DNA of 64,000 nucleotides, from NCBI GenBank assembly GCA_035578155.1, contig JAPWDM010000008.1, positions 23,522,598 to 23,586,597 of the forward strand, read 5' to 3'. A program made the position numbers and the translations under genes. The stretch is from Brachynemurus nebulosus (taxonomy: Eukaryota > Arthropoda > Insecta > Neuroptera > Myrmeleontidae). Shown here piece after piece: positions 11,641 to 21,800 of this stretch (position 1 is its first letter; each line of letters opens with the position of its first letter). Below the pieces are notes generated by a model, which searched no databases, was not told the origin of the DNA, and saw only the letters and a program-made list of their open reading frames with translations.

Positions 11641-12890
11641 AAAAATTCAGTAACTGTGCCCTAATGCACTTAATTACTGCACCAAGTCTCATCAAAATTC
11701 AAGGGCTGCAACATGGTAAAAAAAATTTAATTCAATTCTTATCTGCTGAACCGCCCCTCCAGTGGGTCCGACCCTGGAATTATATACATCAATCGAAAGT
11801 ACTTTAAAAATAAAGTGTTGTGTCTCATAAAGTGTTTTTTTTCTATCTCCTATAGTTTTCGAGATAATCAAGAATAATCGAAAGAGGTATATTAAGTTAT
11901 AGGTTATCTGCCCCTGATAGAAAGTCGCAATAGTAACTGTATTGTCGTTTATGTCACACTGCAGGTACCTCATATGTATAACTTCCCTAGATCAAAACAA
12001 AACCATTGTAGAGATACAATAGAAAATTGTCAAAAAATATGGTGTAGTAGGCATTTTTAACATGTAGAATATTAAAGAATGCCACTACACCACATTTTTT
12101 GACAATTTTCTATTATATTCCTACAATGGTTTTGTTTTGATCTAGGGAAGTTATACATTTGAGGTACCTGCAGTGTCACATAAACGACAATACAGTTACT
12201 ATTGGGATTTTCTATCAGGGACAGATAACCTATAACTTAATATACCTCTTTCGATTATTCTTGATTATTTCGAAAACTGTAGGAGACAGGAAAAAACACT
12301 TTATGAGACACAACACTTTATTTTTAAAGTACTTTCGATTGATGTATATAATTCCAGGGTCGGACCCACTGGAGGGGCGATTCAGCAGCTAAGAAATGAA
12401 AAAAAAATTTTTTTACCATGTTGCAGCCCTTGAATTTTGATGAGACTTGGTGCAGTAATTAAGTGCATTAGGGCACAGTTACTGAATTTGTTTTGAAGTG
12501 GTCGCTCAATTGGAACCCTATAAAAATAACATTGGATCGGATACTATCCTTGTTATTATCCTTAATAACGAGGACTGATACGATAATAAATATGTTTAAT
12601 ATTCTTGAGAGTGCCTTCATGTGGATTTGGAATTATTTTCCTAAGTTGAGTAGTTACCAAGAAAAAAATTTTTGTAATTTTTTAAATTTTTTTAGTTATC
12701 TCCATAACTACTCAGTTTGGGCCGCCAAAATTGTAGATATCAATTACTTACAGCCTCACCATGCCGTTAATATAGTTATTACAATAATTCGCTTCCGGGG
12801 CAGATTTACTATGCTTATCTTGCTATATCCTTTATGTATCTCTTTAAAAGATATAGGGAACCAAATTATTACGTAATTAACACTTAAGTA

Positions 12891-13291
12891 CACGACTTTT
12901 CCTTTAAGCGGACATTCTTTAAGGGGACGGTATTTATGTGTTTGTGTTCACATATACAGTCTTCGTGAGAATATTTTTAAAATAAACAATATTTTTATGT
13001 AAACAAATTTTCAATATTTAGCATATAGAGGCGATTATTTTGGAAGTTATCATAAGTATATGATAATAATAATAATAAAAATTATTAATACACATATGAA
13101 TGTATAATTTCCAAGCTTACAATTAGACGTAAATATTATGTAGCTAGAAAATATTGTGTAACTAGAAAGTTATTTTAACAAAACTACTTTAATATTTATA
13201 TAAAAATAAATTGTGTAGCGAAACACCTATATATGAACTGTCTAAGCGGACGACGTTTGTGTATTGTCGTTCGGTTAAAGAGAAGTCGGTG
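12891..13291. mobile_element. TA-target MITE with CACGACTTTTC ends (filled site)
   Basis: The left end is CACGACTTTTCCTTTAAGCG; the right end, read inward, is CACCGACTTCTCTTTAACCG. TA flanks both sides (12889-12890 and 13292-13293). The flanking sequence joined across the element matches the repeat at 1480-1625, where a single TA is present. This confirms a 401 bp insertion with TA duplication. It has no coding capacity. A Tc1/mariner-superfamily driver is an inference from the TA target. Confidence 0.8.
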
Positions 13292-13371
13292 TAAAACATA
13301 TGCTAGTAACAGTATCGAATATATTTATCGATTTTTTTGAAAGATCGTAAAATTTGTACTTATGTAAACAA

Positions 13372-13389
13372 ACAAACAAACAAACAAAT
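13372..13389. repeat. (AAAC)n short tandem repeat
   Basis: aaacaaacaaacaaacaaat follows the host-repeat match. Confidence 0.8.
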
Positions 13390-14111
13390 TCACTTACGGA
13401 TTTATAATTTAATAAGGATATTAATTTTTCAATAAAAAAAATTCTTACAATTAATAAAATTTTATAATACCGATCCTCTCAAAATTCAGTTTTACTTGAT
13501 ACCGATTTAAAGATCGTTTACCTTTCATACAATGTCCAATTTCTTATTTCTTCCTGATTAAATAGTTCAGGGCTGGAATCTTTAGTCAGTCATTTAACTA
13601 GATAATACCTACGTACATATTTATATGATAATTTGGTTGTTGCTCTTCTTATTACTCCAATAAAAAGCTTGATTTTCGTCTTCTTTTTCTAGAGATAATA
13701 AACTGTATAATAACTGTTTCATAATGAATCAGTCAATTAATTTAAATTTAACCTTCAACTTATCGGTAACTCTAACAGAACCATTTTAATTATATAATAA
13801 ATGTTTAAAATTTAAAAAAGAAAATTATCATTTGAAAAATATATAAATTAGGTTTTATGTACAGATTATTCATTTTAAATGGTAGTATTGAATAAAAAGC
13901 AAATATAATTTTAACTTTTCGTATCGACTCTACGATTTGTTGTCAAAACTTAAACTATTGGCGGCGCAAAGATTCTCACTTATGCCTCTGGTGGTAAAAT
14001 TAGAAGCTTTATGTCGATACTTTTCTAAATATTAGAGAAATGTTGAAAAGCAATTCTTTAAGTCTGAATAGATTTCTTGTAATCAGAAAACCTTTCCATC
14101 ATTAATTGGAA

Positions 14112-14215
14112 TAACGTTAGTTCGTGTAATATGAAATGTCGTTTTTTGACGACCTGGCCGACCATATAATTCAGATAAATATCGAAATTTTTTTAAGCAT
14201 TAGAGAAATGTAACA
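14112..14215 (+). repeat. Dispersed repeat module with cgtgtaatatgaaatgtcgt
   Basis: The module cgtgtaatatgaaatgtcgt, then a cgacc-tggc block, then atataattcagataaatatcga recurs at 14755-14822, 62497-62570 and 62690-62740. The spacer with caattctttaa and tagatttcttgta is also repeated at 14055-14110 and 14680-14720. This looks like a diverged multi-module repeat. Confidence 0.6.
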
Positions 14216-14659
14216 CTATGAGGCCCGAGCACTTTCATAGCAAACTTCCCCGGAAGCCGGCAATATTTAAAAAAAAAAAATTTATATAAACAAATACATA
14301 AAATAAAATGATTCAAACCATTCAAACACTGAATAGATTCAACGCAATTCAACATGCATGTATAAAACTGTAAACATACGTACTTGATACGTACACACTA
14401 CATATACACTAACATTCAAATCAATTTTATTTAAAAATATAAATTATATTTTTTACGTATTTTTTGTTTATCTTAAAATTTTTTATACACAGAAACCAAA
14501 AGAGTAGTGTGTGTTGGTATGTATTTGTGTGAGTAGGAACACATCCGTGTGATGAATGATGATAAACATCGCACACATAACGCATAACCAACTAATCAAT
14601 TAATCATTGATCGCGGTCGGCCTCTGGGGATGTTTTGTTTGGTTTCGGATGCCGAAGCC

Positions 14660-14830
14660 ATGGGACTGAAAGTGTTAAATAACAATTCTTTAACTCTAAA
14701 TAGAATTCTTGTAGCCCATAATTATTTTCGCCATTATCTGGAATAGTATTAGGTCGTGTAATATGAAATATCGTTTTCTGACCACTTGGCTGAGAATGTA
14801 ATTTAAATAAATATCGAAACTCAAGGTCGA
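14660..14830 (+). repeat. Dispersed repeat module, second copy
   Basis: It repeats the spacer and the cgtgtaatatgaaatatcgt module of 14040-14215, about 640 bases downstream in the same direction. Confidence 0.6.
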
Positions 14831-14944
14831 ATCATCGCGTAGATTTTTATTTATTGTTTTATATTTTTTTGTGTGTATATCTCGGGGCCTCGTAAGAAGA
14901 AAATATCTAGGGCTCCAAAGTGGGTTAATTCGTCCCTGATTGAA

Positions 14945-15192
14945 TATGTTTCGCTAACGAACTCATCAAAGATTTTTGAACTTGTAATGTTTTCATCAAA
15001 TTTCGTAAAAATATAATGTTTCGTTCGAAAGTTATCGTACTAAAACATATTATACATACATATATATTTTGTGGATGTTATTTTCAGGCTTTAGAGGCCT
15101 CAGAAAAAATTTCTATGATGGTCTCCGGTTCAAGTTTCACCATGCCAGCTGCTGTAACAGTTATTGAATTGTTGTATTCGGAAATTTTCTAA
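14945..15192 (+). repeat. GCGAATTTCC-family repeat, diverged copy without (AT)n expansion
   Basis: It matches the 5.9-6.4 kb copy through cgctaacgaactcatc, caaatttcgtaa, gttatcgta, the short tatatata, and the block ending in a diverged ggaaattttcta. The AT stretch is only a few units long here. Confidence 0.55.
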
Positions 15193-15199
15193 AGAAATA

Positions 15200-15304
15200 C
15201 AGTAATTATTTTCTAAGGGAAAACAGTCACTCTCCCTTTATATGCCTGTGTATGTATATTAGTGAGAGAGGGGGAAAGGGGTTCCCATTAGAGAATAATT
15301 ACTG
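15200..15304. mobile_element. Short TA-target MITE with CAGTAATTATT ends
   Basis: It starts CAGTAATTATTTTCTAAGGG and ends with the inverse of CAGTAATTATTCTCTAATGG, with TA on both sides. It is about 105 bp long, non-coding, with a purine-rich centre (gagagagggggaaagggg). It is consistent with a Tc1/mariner-type MITE. Confidence 0.75.
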
Positions 15305-15837
15305 TAAAACCAAAAATTCGTCACTATTCAACCGTTTATAATGTAAAATGCGCTTAATGATGTCATGCACACAGAATTTTCTTTTTCTTCTTCCTAAATA
15401 AAATCGTTTCTTTTATCCAAACACTACCCAGTTTCAAGGAATTTGATTAAAGATTTTGGAAATAGCAAAAACTATAAGTACTTTTTGTTAATTTTATATG
15501 TAATTCTAATTTTATCAAAGCGACTCAAAATTAACAAGAGCGATAAATATGACATAACTAGCTCAAAATATCAAGTCTCTGTATCTCTCTCTTTTTTGCC
15601 TTTGAGAGACCGAATTTGCCTTTAAGAAGCTCCTCTATAATCTCAATGCATTCAGTTATGGGAGGGTTACCCCTACTTGGATAATATAAATTGTAGAGGC
15701 TCGTATTTCTTGGGACTCCATAGTTATGTGCCCTAAATGACTAACTAAATTTGGTTCTGTTTACAAACATGACCAATTTACTTAATTTTCTCTTGTCACC
15801 TTCTCTGAGAGATGTATGAAGGAAATAAAATGATGGG

Positions 15838-16006
15838 TAAGTTCAAAAATGTAAACTTTACCGCATCGATGCAACATCATGACGTTTCTGATGCGTCTAA
15901 TACTGCATGATGCGACGCAACTTTTGATTTTTCGTTGTGATGCGTCTGATGCATTTTTGAACTTTTGACTCTGCCTCATGCAAGCAGTGATGCATTTTTG
16001 AAGTTA
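15838..16006. mobile_element. Short TIR element made of GATGCR-type motifs
   Basis: The ends are TAAGTTCAAAAATG and CATTTTTGAAGTTA. The interior holds many copies of GATGCR/YGCATC in both directions (gcatcgatgcaac, gatgcgtctaatactgcatgatgcgacgcaa, gatgcgtctgatgcat). It is 169 bp long. I cannot see a clean target duplication. Confidence 0.5.
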
Positions 16007-16199
16007 GCCGATCTTTCATCAACGATACACTACCCATATCATACAGTGTCGTATTTTATCAGAAATAATGTGTATATACATTATACATATACTGAAGTAA
16101 ACGATTTATCATTTTCCATAAAAAAAGTAAAATTATGTAAAAAAATTAAAATTGACCCTGAATTTTATTTTTAGTTTGGCATCAAATTGTCTATGAATC

Positions 16200-17259
16200 T
16201 GAAGGTTAGCGAACAAACAAAAATTGAATTTAAGCATATTCTTACGATTTGGCAAATTTAGATCGCCCAAAAATTATTTCACGAGCACTTTTTGAGTTGC
16301 TTTAACTAAAACAAAAAAAATTTTCAATTCAATAGTGACTATTACATAAGTCAAATTTAGTATAAAAAATTCGATGTTAACTCGTAGGTCATTTGCATTT
16401 TGTTTGTCCATCTGAACTAAATATATATATTTTTTTGTTTTGGACATATTTGCATTTGGGCATTATAAATGAGCTGACTTAAGTGAGAATTTAGTTTTGT
16501 ATAACAAAAAAAAGAAAAGAACAAAAATCAGAGAAGGGATTTGCGGAGTGAATACTCAAAACGTGTTTTGTCACAGTTGCCAAAATGTTGGAAAATCACC
16601 AAAAACTATCCAACGTATTATTAATTATGGTCGTGTTATTTTTTAGAGTGCATGATTTAAAGAACAATTAAAACTGATATTTCGTTAAAATGCTTTTATT
16701 TTATTATTATATTTTTTTTATAAAGAAAACGCTTTTATATGGTGGACAAAACACTGTTTGAACAGACGGATTGGACAAAACACATTTTGATTCATTTAGT
16801 CGTGGATGAAGCACACCTTGAACAAAAAATGTTTCCAATTTAACCATAGACATTCGAAAAAAAAGGACCAGTAATTTATATTACGTACGAAAGATATTAC
16901 GTACACGTTAAAAAGAGACAAATATTATAAATAGCATGTAAATTGCCAACATATATTTCTCTTTCTAAGATACCTTAGATTTTAAAATTAAAATTGAAGC
17001 GTAGTCAGCCATGTTTTGTATTGCAAATTTGAAAAAATAATGTAAAAATTTTCACTATTTTTACCTTTTAAATTGCGTTTTTCGTTATACTTTTTAAAGA
17101 AAATATTATGGCAACTTGTTCTACTTACAAATGTAAAAACCCTATTAGAAAGAAAGTACAAGAAATAACATTTCACCGATAAGATTTTATTGACATATTT
17201 TTGACATATATTAGCCGTCTCTTTGAAAAAATATTTGCGTATATACATTTTATGTTAAA
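16200..17259. other. AT-rich DNA with no recognised feature
   Basis: No supported gene or repeat boundary. Phrases such as acaaaacac recur loosely, but I could not define a unit. Confidence 0.35.
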
Positions 17260-17294
17260 TAATAATTTAAATCATGGGATCGTTGCTTTGTCAC

Positions 17295-17360
17295 TTTTCA
17301 CAGTAAAATCATAGAAAAACACGAGTCGACTTTCGGCTTTTACACCATCGTCAGGTGAAA
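17295..17360 (-). other. Possible hammerhead-like core in Penelope-like 3' region
   Basis: The minus strand reads CTGACGATGGTGTAAAAGCC followed by GAAAGTCGACTCGTG. CTGANGA followed by a short stem and GAAA is the hammerhead ribozyme core, and hammerheads are known in Penelope-like termini. Here the base after CTGACGA does not pair cleanly and stem III is not obvious, so this is only a resemblance. Confidence 0.35.
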
Positions 17361-17902
17361 AACATAACTAAAATTGTTCTTTTAGGCGAAAACTATTTAT
17401 AATATAAATTGGAGTAAATAATGTATTGGTGGGGGATGTTAGAGATATGAGGTAGATATAATCACAGTAAACAAATGTAAGGGAACACCCAAGTTGACCA
17501 ATTTTTGATAAAACTAAAATTTTTTTTTGTATTATTTGCAAAGGTACTTACAGCGAAATTTATTTTAAAAACAGTTAGGTGTAATATTATTAAATAACTA
17601 GAGTACGTTGGGGAAAACCAGACACGTGAAACGGCGGTGAATGATAATTACCAGAAATAAAGAAAAAAAGGAAAAATATACAGGTATCTGTCTGTGTTAA
17701 TTTGTCATAATAGAGATATCTATTGATTTGCACGAAGGGTTACACCCAGCAGGTAGCTGTTTTTGTTAAACTAAAAGGTTTGTTAAATGATGTAAAAATA
17801 TATTGCAAAAAGACTATTTAAATATTAATTACCAGGAATGGATAAATTTTAAAATGGGTACCTAACTAAACTATTCGAAAATAAAACGTGAGATGGACCG
17901 TG

Positions 17903-19215
17903 TTATAGATTTAATAAAGGCGATTTGTTTAAATCAATTTGGTCATTTAAGATGACGTGGTTTGGGTCTTTGTTCAATTTGTTGATTTCCAGGGCTTCCA
18001 AAATGTTGAGTTTGCGGCCTTTTTTACAAATATGTAATATTTTGGGTTGTTGATCGGGTTTCACAGAATGACCTGTTTCTAGTAGATGTAAACCAAAGTT
18101 GGAAATGTGTTTCTGGGTGGTAATATGTTCCCTATATCTGGTTTCGAACGTTCGGCCAGTTTGACCTATGTAAGAAGCGTTACACTCCGAACAATCTAGA
18201 CGATAAACTCCACATTTCTTCATGGGGTCGGATTTTTCTTTAGCGTTATAAAGGAAACGGCCAATAGTATGTGTGGAATGATAAGCAGGATATAGATCAA
18301 ATTGTAAGAACATGTTGCCTATTTTTTGGGAGATGTTTCCTAGATATGGGAGGGAAATATAATGTTTAGAGTCCGAATTAGTTAGAATAGTTGGATAGAT
18401 TTGTTCTATGGCTAGACTTTTTTGTTTTTTACGGATTAGTTTTTGGATAATGTGTGGTGAAAAACCATTGTTAACTGCTATTTGTTGTATGATCGATAAT
18501 TCCTTATCACGGTCTTTTGGAGAAAGCGGGATAGCGAAAGCTCTATGTAGCATAGATCGGTAAGCTGCTATTTTTTGAGGAAATGGAGTGAGTGAATCAG
18601 CCGGGATTGTAGTGTCTGAGAATGTGGGTTTGCGAAAGATTTTATATGAGAATTTTGTGTCTGATCTATTAATAGTTATATCTAGGAAACTGATGGAATT
18701 GTTCGATTCTATTTCTTTGGTAAATTTAATTTGTTTATGAAGACTGTTGAGGTATTTTAAATAGTTGTCCAACTGTCTGTCTGTACCTTTGAAACCGACC
18801 AAGATGTCATCAACATATCGAAACTAGAAAATGATATGATTTTTTGAAAGTGGGTTATTTATAATAGAATGTTCTAAGTTATCCATGAAGATGTCTGCCA
18901 GAAGGGGGCTGAGGGGGGAGCCCATAGGTAAGCCAGAATTTTGGAAATAAACTTGGTTATTAAACATGAAATAATTTTGTTGAAGACAAATTTTAAATGA
19001 GCTTAAAAGTTCTTTTTGGATATGTGAAGAAATATTTTTGTTGTTTAGAATATTTTGAATAATCGGGATGCATTCGTCGGAAGGAACGCTTGGAAACATA
19101 TTAGACACGTCGAAAGACACTAATCTGAAAGAGCTATGTGAAAGATGAAGACTATTTAATTTGTTGCAGAGATCGACAGAATTTTTTATGGAATATTTGG
19201 GTTGAAATTGTGTAA
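17903..19215 (-). pseudogene. Penelope-like RT/GIY-YIG polyprotein, 5'-truncated, one in-frame stop
   Basis: The frame runs from the 5' junction at 19215 to the stop at 17903, about 437 codons, in a single phase. It is broken only by TAG at 18824-18826. RT motifs appear in order: FDVSNMFPSV, GLPMGSPLSPLLADIFMDNL, then FRYVDDILVG directly after the TAG. A linker and a GIY-YIG endonuclease follow, with CGVYRLDC, ASYIGQTGRTFETRYREH and a C-terminal tail. The TAG replaces a residue next to the conserved aromatic-R-YVDD. The N-terminal part (KGNT...GLIKLHK) is missing because the copy is truncated. A functional enzyme is not expected from this copy as it stands. Confidence 0.85.
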
Positions 19216-20460
19216 GCTGAAAAAGGTAATACTTCTGTTATTTTATCCAGAACTGATTATAACAATAAAATTTCATCTTTCTTAAATAGTTCCGATGTCC
19301 AAATACTAAACAAAGATCCAACAAATTCCTTTTCTAGAGATATTAAACGCCACGTTGAAAATTTGAAATTCCTTCCATTATCATCAACTGATAAATACCA
19401 CCTCATACCGATGAACTCAGAACTTCCAAAGTTATACGGGCTTATCAAACTCCACAAAGAAAACAATCCTATCAGACCAGTGGTCTCATACTCAAATGCA
19501 TCCTGCAAAAAACTCTCAGAATACCTCAATACATCCTTCAAAAACATTACACAATTTCAACCCAAATATTCCATAAAAAATTCTGTCGATCTCTGCAACA
19601 AATTAAAATACCTCAACAGTCTTCATAAACAAATTAAATTTACCAAAGAAATAGAATCGAACAATTCCATCAGTTTCCTAGATATAACTATTAATAGATC
19701 AGACACAAAATTCTCATATAAAATCTTTCGCAAACCCACATTCTCAGACACTACAATCCCCGCTGATTCACTCACTCCATTTCCTCAAAAAATAGCAGCT
19801 TACCGATCTATGCTACATAGAACTTTCGCTATCCCGCTTTCTCCAAAAGACCGTGATAAGGAATTATCGATCATACAACAAATAGCAGTTAACAATGGTT
19901 TTTCACCACACATTATCCAAAAACTAATCCGTAAAAAACAAAAAAGTCTAGCCATAGAACAAATCTATCCAACTATTCTAGCTAATTCGGACTCTAAACA
20001 TTATATTTCCCTCCCATATCTAGGAAACATCTCCCAAAAAATAGGCAACATGTTCTTACAATTTGATCTATATCCTGCTTATCATTCCACACATACTATT
20101 GGCCGTTTCCTTTATAACGCTAAAGAAAAATCCGACCCCATGAAGAAATGTGGAGTTTATCGTCTAGATTGTTCGGAGTGTAACGCTTCTTACATAGGTC
20201 AGACTGGCCGAACGTTCGAAACCAGATATAGGGAACATATTACCACCCAGAAACACATTTCCAACTTTGGTTTACATCTACTAGAAACAGGTCATTCTGT
20301 GAAACCCGATCAACAACCCAAAATATTACATATTTGTAAAAAAGGCCGCAAACTCAACATTTTGGAAGCCCTGGAAATCAACAAATTGAACAAAGACCCA
20401 AACCACGTCATCTTAAATGACCAAATTGATTTAAACAAATCGCCTTTATTAAATCTATAA
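19216..20460 (+). CDS. Penelope-like protein, RT core deleted in frame, GIY-YIG retained
   Basis: The frame is open from the junction at 19216 to the stop at 20458-20460 (414 codons). No credible start is visible and the true N-terminus is missing. The first part has AEKGNTSVIL and RTDYNNK, then LYGLIKLHK and RPVVSYSNA, the N-terminal RT region of Penelope-like proteins. At CNKLK the sequence jumps to YLNSLHKQ. Relative to the minus copy, the segment with FDVSNMFPSV, GLPMGSP and YVDD is gone while the phase is kept. The joint lies in a shared TTAAA, so deletion between short similar sequences is likely. The GIY-YIG domain (about 20145-20240; GVYRL, ASYIGQTGR, R-x3-EH) and the C-terminus are intact. 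Only two residue differences from the minus copy are visible in the shared part. It could still encode a GIY-YIG protein but not a polymerase. Confidence 0.8.
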   Translation, partial: AEKGNTSVILSRTDYNNKISSFLNSSDVQILNKDPTNSFSRDIKRHVENLKFLPLSSTDKYHLIPMNSELPKLYGLIKLHKENNPIRPVVSYSNASCKKLSEYLNTSFKNITQFQPKYSIKNSVDLCNKLKYLNSLHKQIKFTKEIESNNSISFLDITINRSDTKFSYKIFRKPTFSDTTIPADSLTPFPQKIAAYRSMLHRTFAIPLSPKDRDKELSIIQQIAVNNGFSPHIIQKLIRKKQKSLAIEQIYPTILANSDSKHYISLPYLGNISQKIGNMFLQFDLYPAYHSTHTIGRFLYNAKEKSDPMKKCGVYRLDCSECNASYIGQTGRTFETRYREHITTQKHISNFGLHLLETGHSVKPDQQPKILHICKKGRKLNILEALEINKLNKDPNHVILNDQIDLNKSPLLNL

Positions 20461-20640
20461 CACGGTCCATCTCACGTTTTATTTTCGAATAGTTTAGTTA
20501 GGTACCCATTTTAAAATTTATCCATTCCTGGTAATTAATATTTAAATAGTCTTTTTGCAATATATTTTTACATCATTTAACAAACCTTTTAGTTTAACAA
20601 AAACAGCTACCTGCTGGGTGTAACCCTTCGTGCAAATCAA
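19216..20640 (+). mobile_element. Penelope-like element, plus copy (internally deleted, 3'-truncated)
   Basis: It begins within the coding region, head to head with the minus copy, and ends at cttcgtgcaaatcaa near 20640, short of the 3' region the minus copy keeps. About 0.4 kb of RT-coding DNA is missing compared with the minus copy. Identity to the minus copy in shared parts is very high. Confidence 0.8.
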
Positions 20641-20658
20641 AATTTTTTTTATTACTCA

Positions 20659-20738
20659 TGCGGGAGAAGTACTAACTTGGCGCACATATTTCTGTACGCA
20701 AAATGGCTGTTTGCCAACTGTACTCTTCCCGCATACTT
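20659..20738. repeat. Imperfect palindrome ATGCGGGAGAAGTAC / GTACTCTTCCCGCAT
   Basis: catgcgggagaagtactaac and ttggc pair with gccaa and ctgtactcttcccgcata around a loop of about 30 bases. It lies between the end of the Penelope-like copy and a perfect hairpin. Confidence 0.65.
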
Positions 20739-20742
20739 TTTT

Positions 20743-20769
20743 GCGTGTGGAAAGTAACTTTCCACACGC
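20743..20769. repeat. Perfect 12-bp hairpin GCGTGTGGAAAG-TAA-CTTTCCACACGC
   Basis: It has twelve base pairs and a three-base loop. The 51 kb copy of this repeat (family Z) contains only the right half (51322-51337), so the palindrome is at an element edge. Confidence 0.8.
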
Positions 20770-21106
20770 AAATTGACAATAAAACACGCAAAATTTAATC
20801 AAAACACGCAAAGCCGCCTCTTAATTTTTCATTTAATAAATATTTCATAATTATTTCTATAGAAACCACCAACAAAGTAATTTAGAACACTCAAAAATAT
20901 TATTTTAAAAAGTAATATAAATGTCAAAAATAATGATAATAATAGAAAAAAGTATGTGAAATTCGTAATAAAAAATAGTATGTGCAACTCGTGCGGGATT
21001 GTCGATTGCCCTACTCAAGCGAATGAGCACACTCACTACGTTCGTGCGCTCAACTTCGCTTTCGTGGGCAATCGACAATTTCCCGCACTTATTGCACAAT
21101 ATACTA
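20770..21106 (+). mobile_element. Repeat family Z, copy 1, ending in a TIR hairpin MITE
   Basis: It is homologous to 51318-51702 and, inverted, to 23421-23730. Inside, 20976-21106 forms an inverted repeat: TAGTATGTGCAACTCGTGCG at the left, and at the right the inverse of TAGTATATTGTGCAATAAGT, each continuing into gcgggaNattgtcgattgcc. Between them is a block (gagcgcac...gtgcgctc) that is itself partly self-complementary. No coding capacity. Confidence 0.75.
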
Positions 21107-21473
21107 TTTCGGCATTTGAATTGTCTATAGTCAGATAGGAATTAGTAAGAAGAATCATTTTTTTAATTTTTGTGACAAAACACGTTTTGAATAGTTACTC
21201 TACATTTATTCATGTCCACATGATGACTCTTGAAAAACTATAGATCGTAGCAATAGTAGATCGTATACTCAAAAGTTAAAAAAAAATCGATCAAATATGT
21301 CAAAAATTACTACGTTCTAATGGATGTTCCTAATAACGATTAACGATCAAAATTGTTCGTAGATTTAAATGTGTATTTATATAAAAAGTTAAAAACTTGA
21401 AATATTTTTTCAATTACCTTTTCAATTTACAAAGTTAAGGGTCATATTCCACTTCAAAGTACAAGTCTTAGGG

Positions 21474-21800
21474 TGTCTACACAACCAATGAAATAAGGAA
21501 TAAGAAATAAGGAATAAGAAGTATGCCATCTAGTGACGTTGAGTGGAACTTTAACGTAACTTCTCATAGATATAAATATGTAAGTACTTTTGTACGTCAA
21601 AATTCGTGATTTTTTTCACTTTAGTGACAAAAAAAGTCATCACGAACATTATTTTTTCATGAATTTTGATGTACAAAAATACCTAAATACATATACCTAT
21701 GGGCAGTTACGTTAAAGTTCCATTCAACGTCACTAGATGGCATACTTCTTATTCCTTATTTCTTATTTCTTATTCCTTATTTCATTGATTGTGTATGACC
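21474..21800. mobile_element. Foldback MITE with AATAAGG-repeat arms (copy 1)
   Basis: Two arms of about 160 bp are inverted copies: acacaaccaatgaaataagg at the left against ccttatttcattgattgtgt at the right, both followed by atgccatctagtgacgtt, acgttaaagttcca and gtacaaaaatacc-type blocks. The centre is cgtgatttttttcac. A second copy is at 61971-62353. The number of AAATAAGGAATAAG units in the arms differs between copies. Confidence 0.85.

Larger units (their letters stand above)
10341..12715. repeat. Second large palindrome, split by an insertion
   Basis: The left arm is in two parts, 10341-10497 and about 11640-12070. They join at gagcgaccacttcaaaaaaa and aaaaattcagtaactgtgcc, exactly as these blocks are contiguous in the first palindrome. 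The right arm (about 12085-12715) is intact and more complete. Confidence 0.75.
8931..12828. mobile_element. Compound palindromic (foldback) element, four arms
   Basis: Two large palindromes stand back to back. The first (about 9046-10340) is centred near 9695. The second (about 10341-12715) is centred near 12075 and is interrupted by a foreign insertion at about 10498-11640. The outer ends, 8931-9046 and 12715-12828, are also inverted copies of each other (gataagSatag, cggaagcgaatta, atatagttattaataa-like blocks, gtaagtaattgatatctaca). The order is outer L, arm, inverse arm, arm, inverse arm, outer R. Arms are about 640 bp and clearly similar with scattered differences. There is no long reading frame. 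Beyond the right end a host repeat begins at about 12830. Confidence 0.75.
17260..19215 (-). mobile_element. Penelope-like element, minus copy (5'-truncated, 3' region present)
   Basis: It reads right to left: a coding frame (19215-17903), then a 3' non-coding region reaching at least 17300. That region includes the block complementary to 17290-17360, of the CTGACGATGG...GCCGAAAG type often found in Penelope-like termini. Its 5' end abuts the start of the plus copy at 19215/19216. The two copies are nearly identical where they overlap (17720-19215 against 19547-20640), so they are recent. The exact 3' boundary is not visible to me. Confidence 0.8.

Noticed and set aside
10114..12876. Several 69-127 codon frames in the 9-13 kb palindrome
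   Set aside because: The same DNA yields frames on both strands because of the inverted arms, and they are broken in the sister arms.
17260..20640. Bacterial origin of the GIY-YIG frame (UvrC-like or homing endonuclease)
   Set aside because: The RT motifs in the same frame and the typical Penelope-like order (KGNT, GLIKLHK, FDV, YVDD, GIY-YIG) identify a eukaryotic Penelope-like element.
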